Source of the DNA: Gloeophyllum trabeum ATCC 11539
Taxonomy: Eukaryota > Basidiomycota > Agaricomycetes > Gloeophyllales > Gloeophyllaceae
Reading direction: 5' to 3'
NCBI RefSeq assembly: GCF_000344685.1
Contig: NW_006920410.1
Coordinates: 3,940,631-4,004,630, forward strand
Length of the DNA stretch: 64,000 nucleotides
Shown piece by piece: positions 33,636 to 45,034 of the stretch. The notes beneath the pieces were generated by a model that worked only from the letters and a program-made list of their open reading frames with translations, had not been told where the DNA came from and made no database searches. The position numbers and the translations under genes are program-made. Positions within the stretch are counted from its first letter, which is position 1. Each line of letters starts with the position of its first letter.

Positions 33636-36102
33636 TTACTTGTAGAGCCTCCTTCCCCTCTCGGAAGGCCACTGGAAATACGTGAAGTCGGGCGACGATC
33701 GTTCCACATGCTGCTGCTGCTGCTGTGGGCGGGGCGGGCGGTACTGGAGGAGCTGCGTGGGGGGCTGGAGGTACGTATGTTCCGGGGGCGTGTACAGCTG
33801 CACGCCGGGCGGGCCTGCATTCGCAAACGGCGCCGCGGGCACACCAGGGCTGTCGGTGTCCGAGAACTCCGACCGGTATCCCTGCTCTTCGACCGGGGAC
33901 AGTGCCTGCTCGTACTGAGGGAGCTGCGCAGGCGACCGCGAACTCGAGTGCGCGTGCGCCAGCGAGTCGTAGTTGGGCTCGCTCGCGCGGCGCCACGCAT
34001 ACACGTCGGTGGGGCCCTCATACCGTTTCAGCTGGGGCGGCGGCGGGAGCGGCATCTCCGACATGGACATGTTCGGGCTCGTCGACGCGCTCTGCACCAC
34101 CATCGGTATCCTCGGTCCTTCATACCCGCCATACGCATGCGATGAATACTGGTAACCCGAGTACGCGGTTGGCGGCTGCTGCGGGCAGGAGGCCAGCTCG
34201 GAGGTGGAGTAGTACGAGTCGTGCGTGGGCCCGGGGGCGTGGTGCACGCGCAATTTGGCCTTGCGGCATCGCACGTCTGCAGAGTGGTCTTCCTCCGTCG
34301 GAGAGCAGGCGAGCGAGTAGTAGTACAGGTTCTGGAACGAGAAAACATCAGTACTCCTGTGAGACGTGGGTATATGCGCGCCAACGTACCTGAGGAACCG
34401 CTTCCTGTCTGCTGGAATCTGCTCGGTATGGAGCGGCCAACGTCCGCGGCTGCTCTCTTTTCGGCAACGAGGACGACCCCGGCGTGCCGGCTCCGTCCCC
34501 GCCCAAGCTCAAGCTGGAGAAGCCCTGCAGGCTCTCCATGGGGCTCGGAGCCGCGCCGTTCCCGCTGAGCGGGGCCTTGTTCGCGACAGAGCCGGACGAG
34601 TGCTCCGGGATCTGGAGGGAGAGCCCGTACATGCTCGCCGGACGCTTGGACGGTCTAGGCGGCCGCAATGATGCGTCGTCGTACGCCTCCGCCGCGTGCG
34701 AGAACGCGGTGTTTGCGGAGCGCTTTTCACCGGAATGGGGTGTGGGGGAGACGGGCGAGTCGAGCTGGTCTTTCTCCGGCGACGGGTACGGATGCGACGA
34801 GATGGAGCGGGGCGCGGTGGAGGGGAGGGGGGGTAGTGCGAAGGTGAATGCGTGGAAGGGCGCTGCGCGCGACGACTGGACCGGCGAGGTCGACCGCGCG
34901 CGATCCCGTCTGCGGGTCCCGTTCTCCTCCTGCCTGCCCCGCGTACTCGGCCTGCACACGCTCGACGGCACCACTCGTCCGATAGCCCTGACGTCCTTGC
35001 ACCGCCCGCGATGCCACTTCCTCGAGTCCTTCTCTTTCGCCATCACCAGTCCCTTTAGCAGGTTGAGCCAGGATTCGTAGGTCGGCTTGTCTACATATAA
35101 GTCGAAGTCGACGCCCATTAAGAACTCGCGTTCCATTTTGTTGATTTCGTTAAGCGATATTGAGGAAATTTCAGACCAAGTCTTATTAGTGTATGTATTA
35201 CTACATGTGACTTCAGTATCAAACAAAGTCATTGAAGAGCGCAAGACTCACTCGTCAACAAACTTATTAGCCATCATTAAAGCTGCTACCGCCACCCTAA
35301 ACTCACTCCCCGGCTGCCCATTCGTGAACCGATTCCGCTCTTTGAGACGGTAGATATAGTGTAGCGAGAGCACGATGACGGATTGGCTGACTTGCGTCGT
35401 CTCGAGGAGCTTCTGCATAAAGTTCACAAACGCTGGCGACGCGACCAGCTGTAGCGACGCGGTCTGCGGATTACTTTGGGGAATGTAAGGCGGGGAGGCG
35501 GTGGAAGGGGAGTGGTCACGTGTCCGCGAAGACCCTAGGGTGGACTTTGACGGAGGCGCAGAGTTGTTCGCAAACCAGAGGTAGCAGATCATCTCGCAAG
35601 TCTTTTCGGCTATAAAGTGCGCCGAGCGTTTTGACGACGTGCTGAACCAGTCGACTAGGTGTGGCGCTGGCGAGGGCATGGACGGCTTTGCCTGCTGGTA
35701 GTCGTCCATGTCGGACGAGTCTTCTGACGAGTCAGTGCGCTGCAGTCGTGACGAGTTGGCTATAGAAATGTCCTCCATGGGCGGGGGTGTTACTGCGCGC
35801 GCCGATCAAGTCAGACATGTATTCACCGTAGTCAATGTCTCGTATGACTTACAAGGAGAAACACGCGCCATGTGGCGGTCAAGTTGTGATATTGGCGGCA
35901 AGACTGTTACCTGTGGCCTGTCCGCTCTCCGCGAGGGCACAGAGAGCGGCGGGGTGAGCGGCATTTCGTGTTTTGGCTGGCGCCATGTCGACCAGGTGGC
36001 GGAGGCTGCAAGCAGCTCTGTGGGGAGGAGGGTGGATGAATTACGGTGCATTGCATACGCGGACGGTGTGTGCGGGAGGGACGGCGGTGTATATAGGGCC
36101 AT
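33636..36102 (-). CDS. Pho80-type cyclin (Pcl/Clg1-like)
   Basis: Read from ATG 36102 (MALYTPPSLPHTPSAYAMHR) through a 60-nt intron into TPPPMEDISIANSS, so the ATG at 35778 is internal. The cyclin box (PF08613) runs from PHLVDWFSTSSKRSAHFIAE, AEKTCEMICYLWF and LLETTQVSQSVIVLSLHYIY to FRVAVAALMMANKFVDD, spliced to NTYTNKTWSEISSISLNEI and NKMEREFLMGVDFDLYVDK. This is the MANKFLDD and W.eIs...l.E.n.mE..fL pattern of Pho80/Pcl cyclins, which bind Pho85/Cdk5-type kinases. A long Ser/Pro-rich low-complexity C-terminal half follows, with a QQQQQ run and DFTYFQWP near the end, as in Clg1-like members. The specific kinase partner and process (phosphate, glycogen, polarity) cannot be read. Confidence 0.9.
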
Positions 36103-39100
36103 GGTATGGCCTGGCGGGACTTAGCGTAGAAAATACGAAAGCTTTGACGTTACGAGAGAGCGGGCCATGGCGTAGTACGGAAGGGATGTATTTAATCATG
36201 TCGGTGAACAACAGAAAACGGCAGAAAAGAGGGAGCATTTTTCCGGATAGAGATCCCGCTTAGAGACAAACAGGAGAAGATGGAAAAAGGGTCGACGCTC
36301 CGAAAGGGTCGACTCCTCCGAAGCCCAGTTCGCTGCCACAACAAATTTGATCTCCCGTCGACATTTCCAACTTTCATCTCAGATTCTAACCTTTATTCAT
36401 TTCCTCCCATTTCCCTTTTATTTTTCTGCATGTCACCTCCCCCCGCTGCCGACGCGCTGGCCGAGGTCACCTGACCGGGATTCCCCATAGCCTTTCCCTC
36501 CATTTTCGCTGCAAAAGGTAGCTGGACCACTCACGTGCGCTCCCACGGACCATGGCGGACGGGATTAGTTTCGCCTTTATTTTCCAAGGGCTCTTTTCCA
36601 CTCCTGAATCGCAAGTCCATCTGCTTCCCGTAAAGCCTCCTCGCCGCTCCAAGACGTCCATCCGTTTGATCCCAAAATCATCGGTCAATCGTTTCGTAGC
36701 TTCCATTGCCATTTCCGGATCTCCCCTCTCTACCCGGCCCATCCACCATCGGCCCATAACCTCGTTACCGCCCCGTGTGTCTTGCCATACGCTCCCGTTC
36801 TCTCCCTTTCTTGACGCTTCTTTTCCTCCCAATAATCCATGTCATCGCCCGCTTTGGCTATGCACCAGCGTATTTCCATCTCCGTCCCGCTTCGCGGGCC
36901 TCCCTCCACGTTACTAACCATCCGCCCTCGCTTCCTCGTATGTGGGTCTCAAAGCATGCTATTCACGGCCCTTGTCCAAGTTTGTCCGGCGTGCCTTCGC
37001 TTCATTCTTCCATCTCCGCGTAGCAGCACCGTCTCTGCCCATGGCTCTGTGCGGAATGATGATGGTTTTGTTTACATCACCCCCATACTCCCTCGCCCGC
37101 TCTCATCAGAAGGATCCCAAGCTATAGCGTACATACACTAGTTTCATTTACTCCTTTGCATCTAGCAACAAACGCGACTAATTCATCCGCCTCCTACGGC
37201 ATGGTCCTGCCTTGGTGATCAGTCGAGATCACTCCCGCGGCCGATGGACGCCCTGGCCTATACACATTCTCCTGTTCCTCAGAAACCGCTGCCAGGCGCT
37301 GCCGGTCCCGGTCCTGCCACACCATAGTATATGTGCCACCACCGTGTGCAACGTACGCACTAATGTTTCCGCTCGGCTACCCGACACCTCGAGTACTCTG
37401 CGGCGCATCCCGTCCCCTAACTGACCCTGTTCCATTCCATCAGTCGCCAGCGAGACCCTAGTGTATCACCGTGCACAACGCTCTCCCGCAACTCTCCCGC
37501 CTTACACTCGAATCTGATACGTAGCTTTCAGTAATCGATCGTCTCGATACTGCGTGCAGCGATTCCGCTGCGACTCGCATTTTCTCGTGCCACTGGCACA
37601 TGCCACGTCTCCAATAAATAGTAATGTGAACGCGCGCGATACTATCTATAATGGTAACTTTACGGTAAGCAGGGTGGAGACATCGGTCTGTTTTAGTCCT
37701 GCGCAGAGCCAATACAGCAGCGTAGATGTCGACGTGTCATGCCGTAGGTTCCGCGACGTATCTGCGCCGCTCGTATCCCATCGTATCTCAGGATCCTGGC
37801 AATTATCCATCGCGTTCGGCGTGCGTCTATCCACAGTGGGTGCCAGCGCATGATTTCATCCGCACCGCGGCCGGAAGATCAGGCGTACCACCTTTCACAG
37901 TCCCCACTTTCCGTGCGATTCCCTTCTGAATCTGAACCCTCCGCGGCGGCTTCCTAACAAGCTTTCGACGTTCAACATATTATTACATGTGCTGGTGACT
38001 GACTGCTCCAGAGGCTTGGACAGAAGCCTGAAGTTATGGCGTATGTAAGGGTGCGCGAGCCTGGACTAGCAGCACTAGTACTGCTTCCGGATCCGCCTAA
38101 CTGGACGCTAACAGCGCAGGATGTCCATCCCCCCTTACTCCCCCTGGCAAGCGAAACAAGGGAAGAGCTCAAAACATACGCTTGCTGGATTCTGGATGAT
38201 TAGATGATCGGGAATAACATGGACACAGGCGAGCAGCGAGTCTGCTGCGGACGAGCATAGGCTCTTCCGGCGTCGGCGTCTGTTCTGGGTAAGCCGGCAG
38301 TCATTTGGCGGGAAGATTTCATTTGCACTTGTCAGGTTCCTTTTTCGAGTAGGGGTCTACGACACGTCACGTCACGGGATATGCCTGAAAAAGCTAAAGT
38401 CCACCCATATTCGTACTTATCCAAGTCACGAAGACAGCCCGGTCACGGCGATAGAACTGGGCTATGATCTAAGCTTCGTTCATAGGTCAGATGCGATCTG
38501 GCCTTACCGGGCCCTGTGCGTGATCGGTCCAGAGGTCAATTGCCAGGCAGCCAGGTTCGCGCTGCGACTCGGTTCGAAACCTGCACACATTCCGATTGGC
38601 AGAAGGGCGGCACGGGCTTCTCCAGCGGGAAATACTACAGACACGAAAGTTTCCTTCAGGGTTGGCTTACTTGCAGCTGGAGTAAAGTGGTATCTGCAAT
38701 GACGCTTGCAGTCCTGTGATGCATCTGAGGTGCATGACAACTCAGCAAATGCCATCCGCGCATATCGTAAGTCCCGCAGAACGCTGGCAGCTCAGCCCAA
38801 GACCTCGGAGATCAGCTGTACAGTAGCTTGGACAGATGGGGCAGGGGAATACAAGCTACCTGCTCGCCCTGCACGGATGTTTGATATAACATTCCGAATC
38901 CCACTGATCGTAGCCTGCGATCCTCCTCACGCCCGCGGGTCCTGTTGCTGCAATAACCGTCTTTCCAAGTCTAGCCTGTGATAAAATACCCTATCCATAT
39001 ACGGCAGGCGTCATCGCCACCAGCGCGACGGCCGATCGCTTTGGGCTTTCTGCTTTCTCCTGCACTGCCGGGCCGATCGGCGCCAACGCCTAGATCGACA

Positions 39101-39512
39101 GTTGCGTGTTTGTTGCGTCAAGCAATATTGAGTTGGCTGTTATCAGCCCCAGCCGTCTTCTCATCGAGAAACTGAACGATGGAATACAAATGAGGCAGTG
39201 TAACCTTACGCAAGGGTACAGTACACTCTAACGGACGAATACAGTCGCAGAAAGGAACATAGCCCGCGAGTGCAGTGCGGAATTGCCGGTGTATGTCCCA
39301 AATGTATACGTACTGCGAAACAGGCTGCAGGTACGCCGACTGCTAACTTGTTATTTGCGTGGTGGCGGATGTGAACGCCCGATGTCACGGCCTCGCAATC
39401 ACTCGGTGATGAGACCTTTGTTACAATAGTTTCAAAACGATGGGCCTACTCAGAAAAAAAGTAGCATAGGAATATTCGTGTTCCGACTTCCAGAAGGTCT
39501 CAGCGGGACCGA
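36103..39512. other. Gene-poor region with a pyrimidine-rich tract
   Basis: 3.4 kb upstream of the cyclin gene. 36280-37120 is rich in C and T on the plus strand (many CCTCCC, TTCCC runs), a composition seen in fungal plus-strand promoters or leaders, but no plus-strand gene follows. No conserved exon or tRNA was found in the rest. Confidence 0.4.
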
Positions 39513-39916
39513 GACGTGTACCGTTGCCGAGCAGGACCAGGTCGACTTTAGGAAATCGAGCACAGCAATGCGGGCTTGCACTCGGGGTCCTGGCACCGCG
39601 TGATGGAAAGGAGTGACATCCACCTCTAAATATCGAGTTCCTCCTGTGCTAATGCTTGTTGACTTCTATGTGCTCTCTCAGTACACTTCTATTAGGTCTG
39701 AGAGTATGGAAAGAGCCTATACACATAGTCTGGTACAGTATATGTGTAATTAGCACCCTTCTCCTTTGTATGAATTGTGCAATACTATATATTACCAAGG
39801 TCTGCCTATGGTACAAGTGACAACTCTGCTTTGTTGTTTAAGATCTAGACAAACCATGTAGTCTGGTTCATAGCTCATATACACTCATCATGAAATTGTA
39901 GGAGTGGTGGCATGTC

Positions 39917-39974
39917 AGGATTGAGGTGGCTCTCTAACAACCATCCCGACTTGGAAGGTACATCGGCGAAGTAT
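39917..39974 (+). repeat. 58-bp direct repeat, left gap edge
   Basis: Identical over 58 bases to 40463-40520 on the other side of the gap. Most simply the two contig ends overlap and were not merged. Confidence 0.9.
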
Positions 39975-40462
39975 NNNNNNNNNNNNNNNNNNNNNNNNNN
40001 NNNNNNNNNNNNNNNNNNNNNNNNNNNNNNNNNNNNNNNNNNNNNNNNNNNNNNNNNNNNNNNNNNNNNNNNNNNNNNNNNNNNNNNNNNNNNNNNNNNN
40101 NNNNNNNNNNNNNNNNNNNNNNNNNNNNNNNNNNNNNNNNNNNNNNNNNNNNNNNNNNNNNNNNNNNNNNNNNNNNNNNNNNNNNNNNNNNNNNNNNNNN
40201 NNNNNNNNNNNNNNNNNNNNNNNNNNNNNNNNNNNNNNNNNNNNNNNNNNNNNNNNNNNNNNNNNNNNNNNNNNNNNNNNNNNNNNNNNNNNNNNNNNNN
40301 NNNNNNNNNNNNNNNNNNNNNNNNNNNNNNNNNNNNNNNNNNNNNNNNNNNNNNNNNNNNNNNNNNNNNNNNNNNNNNNNNNNNNNNNNNNNNNNNNNNN
40401 NNNNNNNNNNNNNNNNNNNNNNNNNNNNNNNNNNNNNNNNNNNNNNNNNNNNNNNNNNNNNN
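39975..40462. other. Assembly gap (488 N)
   Basis: A run of unknown bases. Reading frames that appear to cross it are artefacts. Confidence 1.
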
Positions 40463-40520
40463 AGGATTGAGGTGGCTCTCTAACAACCATCCCGACTTGG
40501 AAGGTACATCGGCGAAGTAT
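40463..40520 (+). repeat. 58-bp direct repeat, right gap edge
   Basis: Identical to 39917-39974; see that entry. Confidence 0.9.
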
Positions 40521-40960
40521 CCTGTGCCTCAAAGACTCCAACAAGAATTCCTGTGGGGGAAAGTGCTATTCGAAGCAATGTGTTGCACTTTATAGTAGGT
40601 TTGATAGCTAAGAACAGTGGACTATATGTTGGTATCAGAAGCCGGCCGGTGAATTAAGTACATGTCCTAGGCTACTACTAAATCTGAGTGTGACCAGTCT
40701 CATCTCCTGGCAACTTGTATCATCAATGTAGAGATTGAAGCTTCAATATGGCTTGAATGAACAATGCTTCCCGCTTGGGCCTCGAAGTTGACTTCAGTAC
40801 CACCCAAGTATGGCGGTAGTCACACTATATATATGGTAGACGTCTAGCTACTGGAAATGTGACTGCATGTCACAGAACCACGCCACAGAGACCCCAACAC
40901 CACAATCCGAACTCGCGACGCTCAAAGTCGACCTGGTCCTGCTCGGCAACGGTAGACGTG

Positions 40961-43900
40961 TCCGAAAACAAGCTCGATTTCAACTTCAGCTCATAGCCGA
41001 CAGTTGCGGGACCTTCTCACACCAAAGATGGTAAGCTTCTGCTATACTACTGTTATTCGCGGTAGGCCCATCGTTTTGCAAACTGCTGTAAAGTCATAAT
41101 ACCTACTCTACGGTAAAGACGGCGTCGTCGCGGCGCCCGGAGTGTACATACAGTCAGCACCCCCGGCTAGATGGCGCAGAGCACCTTTATCAGATATATA
41201 TCACTGAGACGGAACTCACCTCCACACTCCAGTTCTGATATGGAATCCGATATGGGGAGTGAAGCTGGAGCACTTTGGCAGCGCTAAGTACGATCGTGCC
41301 CGACTAGGGCTGCCCTTATGAAACGGTGGTCGAATGTAGGTCAGCTGTAGAACACCAAGTGCAGTAAGTCGATAGGCCCCAGGGGAGCAGCTAACGCAAT
41401 GGACCGAGGGCTCGTCGCGACGATAACGCGCAGCCGCACCATCGCATCGGCTTTCGATCAAGGACGAGAGGCACCTGGTCAGAAGGAAGGAGAGAACATG
41501 CCTGAGTAGACAGATGCGGTGGAGACAACTAGAACAGTTGACCGCCATAGCTTATTATCGGGCTACAGCCACCGCATAACAGTTCGGCCCAGACGAACAG
41601 AACAATTAGCGCATTCATCGCGGCTGGAATTCAGGTTCGTCTGTGAGCCTCTGTGAGCGAGGTTGAGGGAGGTCCGGCACCAGATGCTGATAACAAACCA
41701 AGGTGACGACCAAAAGGAGCGGCGAGGGGAGGACTCCACCTGCAAGTGGTTTCTGTCGCTCTGCGTCCTGAGGATGTGCGTCGCATGCGTAGCCTGATCA
41801 GTTCGTCCCGCCCGGACTTACGCTACACGCGCAAAAGGGTCCAATAAAGTCGCATTAGAGCGTCCGAGGCGTAGGAACACAGCGGCCAGGCCCTGCGGAT
41901 CAAGCATGCGTGGCGTTGACTACAGTACTGCCATTGTCGCATCCGAACCATCTCTGGAATGGTCAAGGATCACGGGCGCAGTCTGTGGGGACAAAGAATG
42001 CATGTACGACTCACCCTGCATACGGTCGGTGGCTTGAACTATCATCCCACGTGTCCAGTTTAAGCTCGCATAGCCAAGTATTTCCAACGAACCCTGTTGA
42101 CGCAGCGCAAAGTATCATAGAGTATCACTTACATCTGTGAGAAAAATGGATGGATATAGACTATGGCGTGTCATCTTCCTCTTCTTATCTCCATCATAAA
42201 GGACCGAAGTGATAGTCGCCGGACCGCTAAGAAGGTTGCCGATGGGAGGTGGACATGAGAATGGGGCTACTAGAGTAGTGTCATAGACCCACCTGTCTTT
42301 GGTAAGTAATGTAATAGACCCACCACACCAGCCAACTTTGATGAGGTATCAGAGTAAGTACGGCCGGCAGGTCCGTCCGGAGGGTGCACCGTCCCGGAGT
42401 CCATAAGCGGCAGGAGTGCATCAGTGAAGTTCGGGTAAGGGCAATAGTTCACCGCAGGTTCACGTAGTTGATGGAAGCGAGAGCGACGTCACGACAATCA
42501 AACGGACGGTGGGTCAGAGCTCGATGAATGAAGTGGGCAATGGTGACTTGAGATGGAACGGAACGCTGGAGAGATGTGAAGCGAAGCTAGCGCCGCGTGC
42601 GGTTAGGCGAAGAAAGCTGAGGGCGAGTTCTTAGAATGTGGGGCGGAGAAGGGGCGGATGGGACCGCAGCGCTAGCGCAGTCTGCGCAGAGCGTCCGTAC
42701 GAGGTAACCTACGAAGTTAGCCGTGAGACGAGATATGAAGACGCACTACTGCCATTCATCGAGCTGCGTTTCACAGTGGTGAATGGAGAAGAATGGAGCG
42801 GTTGCGAAATGAGACCGCAGAAATCGACCCGTAATGATACGGTCGATATCTTTGCTTACCTTGATGCAGGTGTAATCCGGATCCCCGACTGACGCCGTTG
42901 TACGTCGGTTGTGCTCGCTCCGTCTATTGGAACCTTTCCCACGGCTCTAAGGCATATAACGTGCCTTCCACGCGGAAGGTGAGTCCAATTGTTGGACGCA
43001 TACATACGAGGAAATGGCGTAGTTGCAAAGTGCCGCCATGTCGGTACGTAACTTCCCAATTGTTCCCTCTGCGGAGATGAAGGTTAAGATGTTCGGCACG
43101 AATAAGACAATGATCAACGAGGCTATTTAGAGATCGGGGAGCATATATAGGTTTACAGGTGCCCGGTCCAGGCAGGTCGTAGCAGCGGTGGCATCATGGA
43201 TGCGACGGCTTTGGCCGGACTTCCACTGAGACTTGGTATATGAAGGTATATGCTGCGTCCGTCAGCAGCGGTAACAATGAGCTTGCCAAGCCAGGTCCTG
43301 TACGGGTCAGTTCTCGGTGAGCAGCGCCGCGGACTCACGGCACTGATTTAGCTCCAGCCGGTGGCAGGACATCGGGCTCTGGTGACCATGATTGTCGAGC
43401 ACTAGAATACGTACTTGACGAGCCCCCAATCCATAAAGTCGCCTCAAGTAATCCCTAGGGTCCGCTGCCGCAATTAGGAGGCGATTTCGCCGTTCTATCA
43501 GTGAGACCTACTTCGGTCTAACGCTAGAGATACTCCGTGCTTCCTCTCAGCAACCGCCAAAGCTGCTAAAGTCGTCCATGAGTGATAGGGGCGCAGACGT
43601 CCCCAGAGTATATGCACTGGAAGTGAAACATCAATCAGTCACGAGAGTGGGGTTTGCGAGCGCAGGGAATACCACAGCTTCCGCGCTGCGACGGTCTTGG
43701 CACTCTATGTAGAACATGACGGCGAGACACGATGGTGAGAGGCGGTCAACAAATCTAGCACAGGCCCCGGTTTCGCGCAGCGATGCTCACCTGATCTGCC
43801 AATCCACCGCAGTCTTCCAACTAAGAGAAAGATCCTAGACAGACTTATCAGATAGAGTAACGCGGCCTTGCTTGATCGTGCCTAGAATATCTCCAACCAG

Positions 43901-44387
43901 AGGGAACATTGGGAAGACGAGCATGGGAAACGTGCGCTATATCCAGAGTGGAACCAGAATAGAACGGAGCGTTCAGAAATCTCTTCACAGTAATATGAAC
44001 CAGCCCCAACGCATGCTAATGCACCACGAGGACGTCGTCCGGACACGCATATAAATGCAGCTTGAGGTAGCAAGATTTTGAGAGATGTACAAGAACTAGC
44101 CTAGCAAGGCAAGTAAGTGCATTCCAGAACGGACAACTCTATCACGTATTTGCGATCAACACAGCCGGGATGTATTGGAGGCGAACCTTGAGGTCGTAAG
44201 CCATCCATATGTACTTCAAGTTGATGGTCGATAAACAATCTAAAATGGAATCCAGGGTAATAAGTCGAGCGGCAATTAGTCGCCCCAGACTTATTTTGAT
44301 GACGTTGGTGGACGACCCAAAGCAAGGCATAACCATGTCCCCTGATCGGGTAGAAAGAGAGTTTCGTAGGTGCTGGCAAAAATCATT
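40961..44387. other. Gene-poor region, no confident gene
   Basis: 3.4 kb with short frames only. Minus-strand 42452-42270 (NYCPYPNFTDALLPLMDSG) and 43338-43153 (GKLIVTAADGRSIYLHIPS) read like possible exons, but no family, start or consistent splice chain could be assembled. It could hold decayed genes. Confidence 0.35.
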
Positions 44388-44857
44388 CTATTGTGTATGA
44401 TCGACCGCCACGAAGGAAGTAGATCTTGCATTCAGCTGGACCTCCTTTCGTAACTGCGCTATGTTAGCGTCTCGAAAGGCCAGCGTAAATAAATATCCGG
44501 ACAAAACTCCGGTGACTGGACCGATCATGAGCGCGTACTCCTATGCAGAGCGAAACCACTTACGACAGCCAGAAACAACGGTGAGATTACGATTGAGACG
44601 CATAAGCTTTGCGCCAACCAGGGCTGAGAAGGCTCCATTATTTATTTCCAAGCAATAGTAGACGTATTGGCGGATATTACCTCCTGTCAGTCCGCATGTC
44701 AAACCCGCAAATGCCCCGTCTCTGCGGGCTTCCTAAGAGACATATTCATCAAATTTCGCATAAGGCGGGATTGCTGAGCGCGTACCTTCTCACATCGCGC
44801 GACCGCGTCAGCAGGCAGTCCAGCTATCGCAGAAATTGTAGAGGGGCTTGCAGACAT
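44388..44857 (-). CDS. Small glycine-zipper membrane protein, conserved-type hypothetical
   Basis: Four exons give about 103 residues. The start is ATG 44857 (MSASPSTISAIAGLPADAV), and the stop is TAG at 44390-44388. Introns are 48-65 nt with good GT..AG ends, and each joins frames cleanly. Two hydrophobic, glycine-rich segments are visible: DGAFAGLTCGLTGALVGAK and VVSGCLTGVLSGYLFTLAF, separated by a basic MRLNRN turn, then RDANIAQLRKEVQL. A hairpin of two glycine-zipper helices is typical of small mitochondrial or organelle membrane proteins, but no named family is claimed. It is divergent from SPO22 with 177 bp between starts, so the promoter is shared. Confidence 0.72.
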
Positions 44858-45034
44858 GCTAGAAAGAAACGTTAACACGAAACGGTGCAGAAAGTGTGAC
44901 CTGTGGCGCGTTAGGTCACATCAGGTCACATCCTCAGTGCACCCGCGTGCTAAGCGCTCGCTTCGGTCGCAGGACCGTGACACTTATCCTGATTTAAGTA
45001 CCTGCCTGAATCTCCCTGTGGACAGCGGTATAGG

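Larger units (their letters stand above)
39513..40960. mobile_element. TIR DNA transposon with 6-bp target duplication, interrupted by an assembly gap
   Basis: The element spans 39519-40954. Both ends carry the same perfect 31-bp inverted repeat, starting TACCGTTGCCGAGCAGGACC. It is flanked by the 6-bp duplication GACGTG at 39513-39518 and 40955-40960. An inverted copy begins at 63514 and a deleted derivative lies at 59251-59386. No transposase reading frame is visible, although 488 unknown bases lie inside. Direct repeats at the gap edges suggest that the true element is about 0.9 kb. A 6-bp duplication excludes several common superfamilies (Tc1/mariner TA, PIF 3 bp, hAT 8 bp), and the superfamily is left open. 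Confidence 0.9.

Noticed and set aside
33301..34568. Several 100-235-codon frames on both strands over the cyclin C-terminus
   Set aside because: Shadow frames of a GC-rich, low-complexity coding exon.
36552..37141. Overlapping plus-strand frames of 80-120 codons upstream of the cyclin gene
   Set aside because: They are a by-product of the C/T-rich composition, which is poor in stops; no domain or splice pattern.
38565..38585. GGTTCGAAACC, a perfect tRNA B-box-like sequence
   Set aside because: No matching A box at the right distance, and no cloverleaf could be folded by eye from the flanks.
39875..40595. Long frames of about 200-230 codons on both strands at 39.9-40.6 kb
   Set aside because: They consist almost entirely of unknown residues translated from the N gap.
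40630..40643. TGGTATCAGAAGCC resembles an LTR-retrotransposon primer-binding site
   Set aside because: It lies inside the TIR element, no LTR pair, reverse transcriptase or integrase is seen around it, and short matches to tRNA 3' ends arise by chance.
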